Assembly: GCF_001202035.1 (NCBI RefSeq)
Contig: NZ_LGHT01000044.1
Span: 486,525-550,524 of the forward strand
Direction: 5' to 3'
Length of the DNA stretch: 64,000 nucleotides
From: Pseudorhodobacter wandonensis
GTDB taxonomy: Bacteria; Pseudomonadota; Alphaproteobacteria; Rhodobacterales; Rhodobacteraceae
Both the position numbers and the translations under genes were made by a program. Of the stretch, positions 19,393 through 28,488 are shown one piece after another. The notes beneath the pieces were generated by a model that saw only the letters and a program-made list of their open reading frames with translations, was not told the origin of the DNA and searched no databases. The stretch's first letter is position 1, and each line of letters begins with the position of its first letter.

Positions 19393-20612
19393 GCCTGCTG
19401 GCCTGCGATCAGCGCCGAAAGTTTTTTGGCCTCGACATCTATATCATGGCGTTCAAACACCCGTTCACGCGCGGCTTGGCCCATCGCGGCAAGCTTGTCT
19501 TGTGGCGTGTGCGCAAGCTCTGCAATCGCCTCGGCCAGCGCATTTGGGTCGCCTGCGGGCACAATCCAGCCGGTTTTACCCGCGACCACCAATTCCGGCA
19601 CCCCTGCAATCGCAGTGGCAATCACCGGTCGCCCCGATGCCATCGCCTCCATCACCACCATCGGCAGCCCCTCGGCAAAGGATGGCAAGATCAGCGCTTG
19701 GGCATTTGCCAGTGCCGCCTGCACGCCTGCCTCGTCTTGCCATCCGGCCATCACCACGTTTTGCGACAGGCCCTTGGCGGCAATCAGCGCCTCAATTTCA
19801 GGGCGCATCGGGCCGTCACCGACCAATGTCAGCCGCAAGTCGGGGTGCTTGGGCCGCGCCAGTGCCAAGGCCTCGATCAGCAGGGAAAAGCCCTTTTGTT
19901 CGGCCAAGCGCCCGATTGCCACCAAATGCGGGCCATTGCCGGGCAGCGGGCTGGTAACAGCAAATTTCTCGGGCTCTATCCCGCAATGCACGACATGCAG
20001 CTTGTCCCAATCCGATAGCGCGGCCCAACGGCACAGCTGGCTGCGGCCAAAACTGCTGATCGCCACAACAAACGCCGCGTGATGGACCTTTTCACCCAGC
20101 ATCAAGGCCAATGGCGCGTCAAATTCCTCGGGTCCGTGCACAGTGAAGCTATAGCGCGGGCCGCCGAGCAAATACGCCAGCATCGCAACCGCAGCCGAGT
20201 TTGTGCCGAAATGGGCATGCAGATGCTGAATGCCCAAGGATTTGCAGCGCTGGGCGACATAGGCCGCCTCGATCAGGTAAATCATCTGGCGCAGCCGACC
20301 ACCGGTGCCCGGCGTTTGCCCTGCCCCACGTTTTCCTGCGCGAATCGCTGCCGCAAATGCCTTGACAAATCGTGATGGATTCGCTGTGGCCCAGCGTAAG
20401 GCCGCCAAGAAAACGGGTGCCAAACCTTTTTGCAACACATGCTCGGTGCGGTCATCTTCGGCCAAATCGGCAGGATCGACCAGGTTTTCCCGCTCGGATC
20501 GCATCGCAAAGCGGTGGATATGATGCCCCAATCTCTCTAGCGCCTGCACTTCGCGGCGGATGAACGTGTGCGAGGCGCGTGGATATGTGTTTATAAGATA
20601 AGCGATTTTCAC
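19389..20612 (-). CDS. Glycosyltransferase family 4
   Basis: GT-B glycosyltransferase of 407 residues. The acceptor half begins IAYLINTYPRASHTFIRREV, as in WcaL/colanic-acid type enzymes; the donor half has LVAIGRLAEQKGFSLLIEA and the EX7E-like region SFAEGLPMVVMEAMASG. It is a retaining transferase for exopolysaccharide assembly. It converges with the GT2 gene (four-base overlap of the ends), so the two belong to different transcripts. Confidence 0.9.
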   Translation of the reverse strand: MKIAYLINTYPRASHTFIRREVQALERLGHHIHRFAMRSERENLVDPADLAEDDRTEHVLQKGLAPVFLAALRWATANPSRFVKAFAAAIRAGKRGAGQTPGTGGRLRQMIYLIEAAYVAQRCKSLGIQHLHAHFGTNSAAVAMLAYLLGGPRYSFTVHGPEEFDAPLALMLGEKVHHAAFVVAISSFGRSQLCRWAALSDWDKLHVVHCGIEPEKFAVTSPLPGNGPHLVAIGRLAEQKGFSLLIEALALARPKHPDLRLTLVGDGPMRPEIEALIAAKGLSQNVVMAGWQDEAGVQAALANAQALILPSFAEGLPMVVMEAMASGRPVIATAIAGVPELVVAGKTGWIVPAGDPNALAEAIAELAHTPQDKLAAMGQAARERVFERHDIDVEAKKLSALIAGQQA

Positions 20613-20887
20613 AATTTCGCCTCGATTTGATATTATTCACGTGTAAAGCGCAGCCGCGCCGTTGCAAACCCCGAACCGCGCGTAAGTGCCTATAGGCGGT
20701 ATTTCGTAGGGATTAAGCGAGAAATGGCCGAAAATTAACACACTATTTCAAGCTGCCGTGTAGTAGCTTTATTATTGCCCGAGTCTTGACATATTCTGAA
20801 TACACAGTAACCAGAAGGCAGGGGAAGTCATGCTGCCGACATGCAACACGAACAAAAGCCAAAGCTATCTGGCGGGAAAGGTTTGAA

Positions 20888-21100
20888 ATGGTTATCGGCG
20901 TGCTACTTTCGGGTATCTTCTTTGGACTGATTGCTTCAATGGCGTCCTTGTTGATGGGTGCCCCAGTGTGGTTGGCAGTTATTGCCTATCCCATGTTTGG
21001 TGCTTTTGGCGCTGTCGGCTTTATCGCAATGTCTTTTCTGCGTACCGATGGGGCAGAACACAGCGGTTCCCGCGGCTTTGCGGTTGATTACTACAAATAA
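20888..21100 (+). CDS. Small two-helix membrane protein
   Basis: Protein of 70 residues with two hydrophobic helices (about 2-20 and 25-48) and a polar tail ending in YYK. The frame is open upstream to 20786, but the ATG at 20888 follows GGCGGGAAAGG and begins the first helix. Size, topology and position upstream of an exoY-type gene recall the small exopolysaccharide-production repressors (SyrA/ExoX type) of rhizobia. I cannot show sequence similarity, so this is only a hypothesis. Confidence 0.6.
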   Translation: MVIGVLLSGIFFGLIASMASLLMGAPVWLAVIAYPMFGAFGAVGFIAMSFLRTDGAEHSGSRGFAVDYYK

Positions 21101-21566
21101 GCGCAGCCTGACTTTGCCGTAATTGGAATTAGACTTTCCCGTAATTGGAAACACTCGGCCAGGTGATGATACCATCCCCGGCCTGATCGACTCCCCTAAA
21201 AATTGCTCTATCAACGCCAGTATTGGTGCCCGAGCCGCGAATCACTACAACGTCTAGTCTGATTTTTCCAAACCTGAGTTTCCCGCCCAGGTTGTATTCG
21301 CCAGATTATTGACAAAAAGACGCGCTGAATTTGTTGAAATGTGACCTAAACATGGCGCAACTACGACAATATTACTCGCCAAAGCCCCTCAAATTAGGCT
21401 AAAGTGTGACTGGGGGCGTAACTGCCGAGTATGTTTTATGGTCTGCTTTATTCAATTGCTTTGTGGCCTGACTGTGTTTTTATCTCTGGCTTCTTTCAGC
21501 CAGCACCGTCGGGCTGTGGTTAATGTGCTGCCAAATGACCTCCGGTTGAAGTTGGGGGCGTAAAAA
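21101..21566. other. 466-base intergenic region upstream of the sugar transferase gene
   Basis: AT-richer than its surroundings. It holds a tandem 19-base repeat (see separate entry). A hydrophobic 36-codon frame runs 21439-21549 (MVCFIQLLCGLTVF start), ending 17 bases before exoY, but it has no clear ribosome-binding site and I do not call it as a gene. A GGGGGCG stretch at 21554-21560 serves as the likely ribosome-binding site of the next gene. No confident promoter was found. Confidence 0.5.
21110..21150 (+). repeat. Tandem 19-base direct repeat, possible operator
   Basis: GACTTTGCCGTAATTGGAA (21110-21128) and GACTTTCCCGTAATTGGAA (21132-21150) differ at one base and repeat with a 22-base period, about two helical turns. 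Such spacing would let a dimeric regulator bind both copies on one face of DNA. The repeat lies just after the small membrane protein gene and about 420 bases before exoY. Confidence 0.6.
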
Positions 21567-22283
21567 ATGACAATCAGTTTTTCTGACATAACTGCCAGTG
21601 TTACTGGCGGGGTAGAGCATCTTGGCCGTGTGGCGGAAGTTTCGCCTAAGGCATTTCAAGCAAATCCTCCGCGCCGTGGTGTGTACCGCAATGTGTTCAA
21701 ACGTGCGTTGGATATTGCTGCGGTCGTTCTTGCTGCTCCTGTTGTTGCGCCGATTGTTTTGGGATTGGCTTGGGGTGTGCGCCGCGATGGTGGCGGTGCG
21801 TTTTACAGCCAAATGCGCGTAGGCATGGATGGGCGTCATTTCCGCATGTGGAAGCTGCGCAGCATGGTGACTGATGCAGATGACCGGATGGCCGAGTATC
21901 TGAGTTCCAATCCGAAAGCACGGATTGAATGGGAAACAACCCAAAAGCTGAAGAATGATCCGCGCATTACGCGTTTCGGCCGGTTTTTGCGCCGCTCATC
22001 GCTGGATGAGTTGCCCCAGTTGTGGAACGTTCTGATCGGAGACATGAGCCTTGTCGGCCCGCGCCCGATTATGTTGAGCCAGCAAGCGCTGTATCCTGGC
22101 TCGGCCTATTACCGGTTGCGTCCGGGCATCACCGGCTATTGGCAGACCGGTGGTCGCAATGGCACGACATTTGAATCGCGCGCGGTTTACGACGAAGCTT
22201 ATGATGCCGAGCTATCTCTGGCGACAGACGTAAAGATCTTGTCCCGAACCCTCGGCGTGGTGATGAACTGCACCGGTTACTAA
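21567..22283 (+). CDS. exoY: Undecaprenyl-phosphate sugar phosphotransferase (ExoY/WbaP-type)
   Basis: Bacterial sugar transferase of 238 residues that should prime exopolysaccharide synthesis by moving a sugar-1-phosphate to undecaprenyl phosphate. One membrane segment (about 45-68, after KRALDIAAVV) precedes the catalytic domain, with KLRSMV, DPRITRFGRFLRRSSLDELPQ read in overlapping pieces, GDMSLVGPRP and RPGITGYWQ. These are the conserved motifs of the family, including the Asp-Glu of SSLDELPQ. It lacks the multi-helix N-terminal part of full WbaP, as in rhizobial ExoY. The symbol is by family resemblance; the sugar is not known. Confidence 0.9.
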   Translation: MTISFSDITASVTGGVEHLGRVAEVSPKAFQANPPRRGVYRNVFKRALDIAAVVLAAPVVAPIVLGLAWGVRRDGGGAFYSQMRVGMDGRHFRMWKLRSMVTDADDRMAEYLSSNPKARIEWETTQKLKNDPRITRFGRFLRRSSLDELPQLWNVLIGDMSLVGPRPIMLSQQALYPGSAYYRLRPGITGYWQTGGRNGTTFESRAVYDEAYDAELSLATDVKILSRTLGVVMNCTGY

Positions 22284-22286
22284 TGC

Positions 22287-22323
22287 GGTTTGCAGCCGGT
22301 CAATTACCGGTCGGGTGCAAACC
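22287..22323 (+). terminator. Bulged hairpin after exoY, possible terminator
   Basis: GGTTTGCA (22287-22294) pairs with TGCAAACC (22316-22323), and inside it CCGGT (22296-22300) pairs with ACCGG (22306-22310). The hairpin begins just after the exoY stop. No run of T follows, so it may be an RNA-stabilising structure or a weak terminator. Confidence 0.45.
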
Positions 22324-22516
22324 GGCATATGGCTCGGCGTTGATTTGTCAAGCTGCCCAAAATTACGATACTGCGTTCAAAAAGCCTGTGCCAAGCCAAT
22401 GGCGCGGGCCTTTTCACAAATAGACTGTTGCGGCAAATGCTGCGGTCGCGATGCCCCAAAGGCAAACACCGCGACAGCGGCTGATTTTCTGGCACAGAAC
22501 TGAATTGCCGGACGGA

Positions 22517-23761
22517 TTACCCACCAGACCATTTGCGCCCGCCGGTACGAGCCTGCTTGATTTCCGGAATTGCCACGATGGGCCGCAGACCCAGCTCGCG
22601 CTCCAGCTGGGTGCGGGTGCGCAAAATCGGGCGGAGATGATCCAGCAAAAAGGCGACAAACACGCCAAACATCAAACTGGCTATCGCCCCCGCCATCGCC
22701 AGCTTGCGCCGCCCGCCGGTGATTGGGTAATCCGGTTCGGCGGCACGCTCTAGCAGGGTAAAGGTTTCAGATTGCTGGCGGTCCTGCAGCTTGGCGTCGG
22801 TTTCGGCACTTACACTTTTGCGCGTAACCTCGGCATATTGGCTTTGCAGTTGGGACAGGTTGCGCTGATAGCTGTCGATCGTGCGGTCAAAGTCTTGGGC
22901 CTTGGACAAAATCGCCAATATCTCGGTCCGTCGCGCCTGCAAGGCCTCGGCCTGTGCGGATTGGGTCTCAATCTGGGCGATCAGACTGTCAAGCTGGCGG
23001 CGGTCTGTCGCGCGCAGAACTTGCTTGCGTTCGATTATCGCGCGGTCATTGCGTGCCGCGACTAGCGCTTGCTCCAAACTGCGCAACTCGGTTTCAATGC
23101 CCGTCATCTCGGTCCGCAAGGCATCGCGTTGGGCGGGCAGGGCATCAAGGTTTTGGGACTGATAGACCGCTAACTCTTTGGTAACAGACGAAATCTGTTG
23201 TTGCAGGCGAGCAGCCTCCTCGCGGAAAAAGCTGAGCGCCTGGCGAAGTTGCTCGGCCTGGCTGTCCGCGCCGGCATCCAAAATCCCTTGGGCAAAATCA
23301 TTCGCAACGCGGGCGGCCTGGGCACGGGTGGCGGCTTGCGCGCTGATCAACAAGGCCGAAACCTCGGCCGATTGGCCATAGGCTGCCGTTGCAGCGCTTG
23401 CGACCGGTTCAAACCGCAGGGCAAGGCGCAGCAAATGCACCTTTTCGTCGTCGGATAGCGGCAAGCCGACATAGAGGTCATGGCGTTTGATTACCGCAAG
23501 CATGTTATCGCGTGTTGTCAGCTGTTGCTGGATGGTCTGCAACCGCTGCGCCGAGCCTTCATGCGGGGCAGTTGTCGTTTCATCCGTGGTAGCCACATTC
23601 GGGCTTTGCACCTGAATCACCGACGTGCTTTCAAACACATCCGGTTTTGAAATGACGTAAAACAAGGTTGCAACAATGCCCAAAACCGTCACCAACCCGA
23701 TAATCAGCCGACGGCGCAGCAGCAGCCCGATAAGTTCGTCGATGCTTTGAATCTGGCCCAT
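22517..23761 (-). CDS. Wzz/GumC-family polysaccharide chain-length protein (ExoP N-terminal type)
   Basis: Protein of 414 residues with the Wzz topology: a cytoplasmic start, a membrane helix (about 20-38), a long periplasmic region rich in Gln, Ala, Leu and Arg forming coiled coils (about 150-320), and a second helix (about 362-382) followed by DHLRP. Such proteins set the chain length of exopolysaccharide and partner with a BY-kinase. The kinase is encoded separately 12 bases upstream, so ExoP functions are split over two genes. Confidence 0.88.
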   Translation of the reverse strand: MGQIQSIDELIGLLLRRRLIIGLVTVLGIVATLFYVISKPDVFESTSVIQVQSPNVATTDETTTAPHEGSAQRLQTIQQQLTTRDNMLAVIKRHDLYVGLPLSDDEKVHLLRLALRFEPVASAATAAYGQSAEVSALLISAQAATRAQAARVANDFAQGILDAGADSQAEQLRQALSFFREEAARLQQQISSVTKELAVYQSQNLDALPAQRDALRTEMTGIETELRSLEQALVAARNDRAIIERKQVLRATDRRQLDSLIAQIETQSAQAEALQARRTEILAILSKAQDFDRTIDSYQRNLSQLQSQYAEVTRKSVSAETDAKLQDRQQSETFTLLERAAEPDYPITGGRRKLAMAGAIASLMFGVFVAFLLDHLRPILRTRTQLERELGLRPIVAIPEIKQARTGGRKWSGG

Positions 23762-23773
23762 ACCTATACCCTG

Positions 23774-24718
23774 TTACATGTTGCCATAGCGATAGCGGCG
23801 CAGGCTGCGGTCTTGTGCACGGTTCAAAACCACGCCCATCAAAGGGCATTGATCGGTAAACAGCCGTTCGCAGGCACGTACCTCTTCGGCAGTGGTCTTG
23901 GTGCCATCAACCACCAGCAAAACCGCGTCCACCTGCGGCAGCAGCGCCAGCACGTCATCGTTCACCAAGGTTGGCGGCGCGTCAAAGACCACCATCTCGG
24001 GGTCCAGTTGTGCAATCATTTCGGAAAGTGACGCGCGGGTCGAAGGTTCGTGCAGCATTTCAGAGGCATCGGCAAGTGGGGCATCATTCAAGCCCAGCGC
24101 CAAAGTGCGGCCGACCCGTTTGAAATGGCTTTCCAGCGGTTGGTCACCGTTCAGAAAATCACGGATAGTGCCGACATCGGTCAGGCCCAACGCCTTGGCC
24201 AAACCGGGCTGGCGCAGTTCCATATCCAGCAGCACGGTTTTGCTTGACGGGCGGCGCGCCAGGCTCAGGGCCAGGTTTGCGGCGATATAGGTCTTGCCGC
24301 AGCCATGGGTGGGCGAGGTAATAGCGATCCGCTTCCATCCCCGCTCTTGCATCGCGTGCAGCAAGCGCGTGCGCAGAATGTCAAAATAGCCCGTCGATTT
24401 CGATTGTTGCGGATTCGTAAACAGACCTTTTCCAATCAGCACTGCCTCATCCAGCGCCACCGAACTAAGTGATTCCCACACCCGCTCGGGGTTGGGCCGC
24501 GACAGGTTCAGCGCGGCGCCGGGCAGGGCCGTCACGTTTTCAGCGACGATGGCAGGGGCGGCAGCAGGCGTGTTTATGGCGCGAAATACCGAAACCCCTG
24601 TCGAGGGCGGTCGCTTTGCATCTTCGGCCATTTTGCGGAAGTTATCGTCATCCATCGGCGCCCGCCCCAAATCCGTCTGCCATTTGGCAGATGACGTCAA
24701 GATATCGTGGTTGGCCAT
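23774..24718 (-). CDS. BY-kinase-like polysaccharide tyrosine kinase
   Basis: Protein of 314 residues from the ATG at 24718 (the frame is open to 24775). It has the ATPase core of CpsD/CapB/ExoP kinases: Walker A SPTHGCGKTYIA, Walker A' TVLLDMELRQPG and Walker B MVVFDAPPT. The family autophosphorylates on C-terminal tyrosines; here the tail RRYRYGNM holds only two, a short Tyr cluster. It is probably the partner of the Wzz-type protein encoded next. The first 100 residues are disordered and poorly conserved. Confidence 0.88.
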   Translation of the reverse strand: MANHDILTSSAKWQTDLGRAPMDDDNFRKMAEDAKRPPSTGVSVFRAINTPAAAPAIVAENVTALPGAALNLSRPNPERVWESLSSVALDEAVLIGKGLFTNPQQSKSTGYFDILRTRLLHAMQERGWKRIAITSPTHGCGKTYIAANLALSLARRPSSKTVLLDMELRQPGLAKALGLTDVGTIRDFLNGDQPLESHFKRVGRTLALGLNDAPLADASEMLHEPSTRASLSEMIAQLDPEMVVFDAPPTLVNDDVLALLPQVDAVLLVVDGTKTTAEEVRACERLFTDQCPLMGVVLNRAQDRSLRRYRYGNM

Positions 24719-24993
24719 ACGAAATCGGGCTCCTGCTGCCCGGTGCGACGGTGGCCGACACAGGCGGTTACACAAAAAGGCACCCGCTTTGAAGCAGGCG
24801 TAAACTTAGGCCAGTTCAGCAGCGACACCCAAAAGATGCACAGCATTCAGATTCGCCCAAGCCCCCGCCCGGAAGCACAACTTTAGCAGATACCCGTTTA
24901 AAATAAAAGACTTCAGGGCATATTGCGGCGGTCTTGGAAGGGCCGGCAAAATGGGTCTATAACCGCATAAAGCGATTAGGATGAAAGCAATCA

Positions 24994-25977
24994 ATGCCGC
25001 AGGATCAGCCCTTCCAGCACAGCCCGCCGACCGCACGGCCCAAAGGGGTCGAGGCGGTTGTGATCGGCCGGAATGAAGGCGCGCGTTTGCAGGCCTGCAT
25101 CGCGTCGTTGATCCCGCAGGTCGATCGGGTGATCTATGTTGATAGCGGCTCAACGGATGGCAGCATCGCTGTGGCCCGCGCTTTGGGGGCCGAGGTTGTG
25201 GCGCTTGATCTGGCCCAGCCCTTTACAGCCGCACGGGCGCGCAATGCGGGCTTGGCCCTTGTGCGTGCCGATTATGTGCAATTTGTCGATGGCGATTGCG
25301 TGGTTGCTGCCGATTGGGTGGCGACGGCTTTGGCCTTTGCGGCAAGCCACAATCAGGCTGTGGTCATCTGCGGTCGCCGCCGCGAGCGTTTTCCCGACGC
25401 CTCTGTCTATAACCGCCTGATTGATGCCGAGTGGAATACCCCCGTTGGGCGTGCCTTGGCCTGCGGCGGCGATGCCTTGATGCAGGTTTCCCCCTTACGG
25501 GCTGTCGGCGGCTTTGATGCCAGCCTGATCGCGGGCGAAGAGCCTGATCTCTGCTTGCGGCTGGCCCGCAACGGGGCCGAGATCTGGCGCATTGATGCCG
25601 AGATGACCCTGCATGACGCGGCAATTTCGCGGCTGTCGCAATGGTGGCAGCGCAGTCGGCGCGCGGGCCATGCCTTTGCCGAAGGCGCCGCCCGTTACGG
25701 CCGCGCGGACGAGCGCCATTGGGTGGTTGAAACCCGCCGCGCCCTGCTTTGGGGGGCGGTTTTGCCTGTGTCGGCTGTGCTATTTGGGCTGTTGCATCCA
25801 GCTGGCCTTGCCTTGCTATTGGCATGGCCTTTGCAGGTATTGCGCCTTACACCACGTCTTGGGTTTGCCGCGGCTGGCTTTTCTGTTCTTGGAAAGCTGC
25901 CTGAGGCACAGGGTGTCTTGGGCTATTGGTGGGGACGGTTGCGGCGCAATCGCGCGTCTCTGATAGAGTATAAGTAG
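24994..25977 (+). CDS. Glycosyltransferase family 2
   Basis: GT2 enzyme of 327 residues. The core is complete: VIGRNEGARLQACIASL, VIYVDSGSTDGS, FVDGDCVV as the metal-binding motif, and AGEEPDLCLRLA for the acceptor-side acidic motif. A hydrophobic region near residues 245-275 may associate with the membrane. It is divergent from the kinase gene across about 275 bases that must carry promoters for both directions. Its last 131 bases overlap the end of the convergent WecG-type gene. Confidence 0.88.
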   Translation: MPQDQPFQHSPPTARPKGVEAVVIGRNEGARLQACIASLIPQVDRVIYVDSGSTDGSIAVARALGAEVVALDLAQPFTAARARNAGLALVRADYVQFVDGDCVVAADWVATALAFAASHNQAVVICGRRRERFPDASVYNRLIDAEWNTPVGRALACGGDALMQVSPLRAVGGFDASLIAGEEPDLCLRLARNGAEIWRIDAEMTLHDAAISRLSQWWQRSRRAGHAFAEGAARYGRADERHWVVETRRALLWGAVLPVSAVLFGLLHPAGLALLLAWPLQVLRLTPRLGFAAAGFSVLGKLPEAQGVLGYWWGRLRRNRASLIEYK

Positions 25978-26755
25978 CCGCATCCGGACCGGCTTTGCGC
26001 AACTGCCACGCCCGCCAGCCTTGTCCGGGCAAAATTGCAGCGCAGCTCAGATAGCGCGGCACCATCCGCTTGGGGCTTTGCATCGCCCGCCACAGCCATT
26101 CCAGTGCCAGACGCCGCGCCCACATCGGCGCCCGAATTTGCTGCCCCGACAGAAAATCAACGCCCGCACCCACCGAAGCAAAGCCGACTTGTGGTGCAAG
26201 TTCGCGGCCAAGTGCTGCAAATTCTTCTTGCTTGGGCGCGCCTAGTGCCACCAAACACAGGCAAGGCCCGTCCTCGGCCATCCGCCGCAACGCGCTTTTG
26301 GCGGCCTCTCCCTTTGGGTCAAAGCCCAGCTCTGGCGCGATTGTATGTGCAATCACCACCTCGGGCACTGCTTGGCGCAATGCACGGGCAGCCCCCTCTA
26401 GCGCGGCCAAAGAGCTGCCAAACAGCACAACGGGCCGACGCTCTTGCGTGGCTACCCGCACCAAAGGTAAAATCAAATCAGAACCTGTGGTCAAACTCAC
26501 AGGGCGGCGCGCCAACCGTGACAGCCAGACAATCGGGTTGCCATCGGCTACCACAATATCATGCAAAGCATATGCCGCGCGAAAGCCCGCATGGGCACCC
26601 AGCTTTACAAGGTGGTCAAGGTTGATGGTCGCCAGCGCAAATCCGTTTCCGGCACGCAATCTCTGTGCCACTTCGGTCAAAACCGAACCTGCATCGGGGT
26701 GGGTGATAGCTATATCGGCACCGCCAAAAACAAACTTCAAAATCGCAATCCTCAA
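25847..26755 (-). CDS. WecG/TagA/CpsF family glycosyltransferase
   Basis: Glycosyltransferase of 302 residues in the family that adds N-acetylmannosamine-type sugars to lipid-linked intermediates. Motifs include ATINLDHLVKL, VVADGNPIVWLSRL, CLVALGAPKQEEF and FASVGAGVDFLSG. The conserved part ends near residue 255; the last 45 or so residues are polar, Gln/Pro/Thr-rich and encoded opposite the end of the convergent GT2 gene, so they look like overprinted tail rather than fold. Confidence 0.88.
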   Translation of the reverse strand: MRIAILKFVFGGADIAITHPDAGSVLTEVAQRLRAGNGFALATINLDHLVKLGAHAGFRAAYALHDIVVADGNPIVWLSRLARRPVSLTTGSDLILPLVRVATQERRPVVLFGSSLAALEGAARALRQAVPEVVIAHTIAPELGFDPKGEAAKSALRRMAEDGPCLCLVALGAPKQEEFAALGRELAPQVGFASVGAGVDFLSGQQIRAPMWARRLALEWLWRAMQSPKRMVPRYLSCAAILPGQGWRAWQLRKAGPDAATYTLSETRDCAATVPTNSPRHPVPQAAFQEQKSQPRQTQDVV

Positions 26756-27060
26756 CCCGATGGTGCGTTCCTAGCACGCAAGCATCCACGTTGCGAAACT
26801 TTAGTGCCTATTCTGAGGCGCGCAAGTGGCAACAATTTGTTTCGAAAACAGGGATTTGGCGTCAAACTTGACTAAAAACGGATAAAACATATAAGTATAA
26901 ATGGGTTACCTTGATTTTGCCCCCTAAAATCGGGCGCCGAGGCGTGTCAGATAGCAACACTCTTTTTCGCCTTGGCACGTGCTGGATAGTGTAGAATACC
27001 ACCGCGTGCTAACGTAAAAATTGTAACCCACGGCAGGCTTTATGCTTTTGCATCTATAGA
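26756..27060. other. 305-base divergent intergenic region
   Basis: Lies between the WecG-type gene (minus) and the polymerase gene (plus). AT-rich in its middle. It contains one good plus-strand promoter candidate, listed separately. I see no gene, no obvious operator and no terminator. Confidence 0.5.
26868..26895 (+). promoter_or_regulatory. Sigma-70-type promoter for the polymerase gene
   Basis: TTGACT (26868-26873) and TATAAG (26890-26895) are 16 bases apart and close to the housekeeping consensus. Transcription would start near 26902 and leave a leader of about 160 bases before the polymerase gene. Confidence 0.55.
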
Positions 27061-28488
27061 TTGAACGCACCGGCGATGCCCAACGCACTTGCCTATATCA
27101 TGCTGATTGTCTGGCCCGTTATCGCAGCGGTGCTTTTCAATCGTTTGCCCCGTGAAAAAGCACTGATCTGGTCCATTCTGGCGGCTTACATGCTGTTGCC
27201 GCCGCTGGCGAATATCAACCTGCCCGCCGTGCCGGATATGGATAAATTCACCATTGCCAACCTTAGCGCCTTGGTGCTGACAATTTGGGTGCTGCATGAA
27301 AAAGTCAGCTTTTTCCCGCGCAGCCCGATTGGCCGGATTCTGATCGTTCTGTATATTGCCAGCCCGTTTGCGACCGCTTTGACAAACCCGGACATTATTC
27401 CGATTGTCGCAAAGGATGTCCCTGCATTGCGGATGTACGACTCTGTCGCGACGATCAGTTATCAGTTCATCGCCCTGATCCCGTTCTTTCTGGCGCGGCA
27501 GTTGTTGCGAACAGAACTGGCGATGAAGCTGTTGGTCGGCGCCTTGGTGACGGCCGGTCTGATCTATTCCTTGCCGATGTTGCTAGAGGCGCGGCTTTCA
27601 CCGCAGCTGAACGTCTGGGTCTATGGCTTTTTCCAGCACAACTTTTTGCAGGCGATGCGTGGTGACGGCTTTCGCCCGCTGGTGTTCATGCCCCACGGGT
27701 TGTGGGTCGCGTTCTTTGCGCTGATGGCAGCAATGTCGGCGCTGATCATGTTGCGCAACGGAACCGGCCAGAACAAGCCGCGCGACATAGCGGTTTTTAT
27801 CTACCTGATGTTTTTGCTTTATATCTGCAAAAGCGTAGGGCCGATGGTGTATGCCTTGGCGCTCAGCCCGATTATCCTGTTCGTCGGTCGGCGCTGGCAA
27901 CTGATATTGGCGGCAATGATGGGCGTGATCGTCATCACCTATCCGCTGCTGCGTGGTGCCCAGCTTATCCCGCTTGATACCATCCTTGACTATGCGATGT
28001 CGATCAATCCCGAACGCCACCAATCGCTGAATTTCCGCATCGTGAACGAAGAGGATCTTTTGGCCCGCGCGATGGAAAAGCCGTGGTTCGGTTGGGGCGG
28101 ATATGGCCGCAACCTTATCCTTGATCCCATTACCGGCGGCATCTTAACCATCCCTGACGGCCAGTGGATCATCGTTTTGGGAACCTATGGCTGGCTGGGC
28201 TATATCTGCGAATTTGGCCTGCTGATCTTGCCGCTGCTCTATCTTGGCCGCGAGGCGCTTGCCCAGCGGTCACAAATGCTGTCGCCCTTTGCCTGCGGGA
28301 TTGCGCTGATCTATGCGGCCAATCTTGCCGATCTGTTGCCCAACGCCACGCTGATCCCGTTCACATGGCTGATGGCGGGGGCCTTGATGGGCTATGCCGA
28401 AACCTTGGCAATCCAACGCAAGCTTGGCCCGGTTGCGCAGCACATTGCCAGCCCTGTCCCATCGCCAAGACCGCGTACCATTATATGA
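27061..28488 (+). CDS. O-antigen polymerase/ligase-like (Wzy-type) membrane protein
   Basis: Protein of 475 residues with about eleven to twelve hydrophobic segments and a large loop between later helices containing SINPERHQSLNFRIVNEEDLL and PWFGWGGYGRN, the pattern of Wzy and O-antigen ligase proteins. It would join exopolysaccharide repeat units in the periplasm. The first codon could be TTG at 27061 or ATG at 27076; neither has a strong ribosome-binding site, and the second may be the true start. It is the last clear exopolysaccharide gene before the polyketide locus. Confidence 0.75.
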   Translation: MNAPAMPNALAYIMLIVWPVIAAVLFNRLPREKALIWSILAAYMLLPPLANINLPAVPDMDKFTIANLSALVLTIWVLHEKVSFFPRSPIGRILIVLYIASPFATALTNPDIIPIVAKDVPALRMYDSVATISYQFIALIPFFLARQLLRTELAMKLLVGALVTAGLIYSLPMLLEARLSPQLNVWVYGFFQHNFLQAMRGDGFRPLVFMPHGLWVAFFALMAAMSALIMLRNGTGQNKPRDIAVFIYLMFLLYICKSVGPMVYALALSPIILFVGRRWQLILAAMMGVIVITYPLLRGAQLIPLDTILDYAMSINPERHQSLNFRIVNEEDLLARAMEKPWFGWGGYGRNLILDPITGGILTIPDGQWIIVLGTYGWLGYICEFGLLILPLLYLGREALAQRSQMLSPFACGIALIYAANLADLLPNATLIPFTWLMAGALMGYAETLAIQRKLGPVAQHIASPVPSPRPRTII

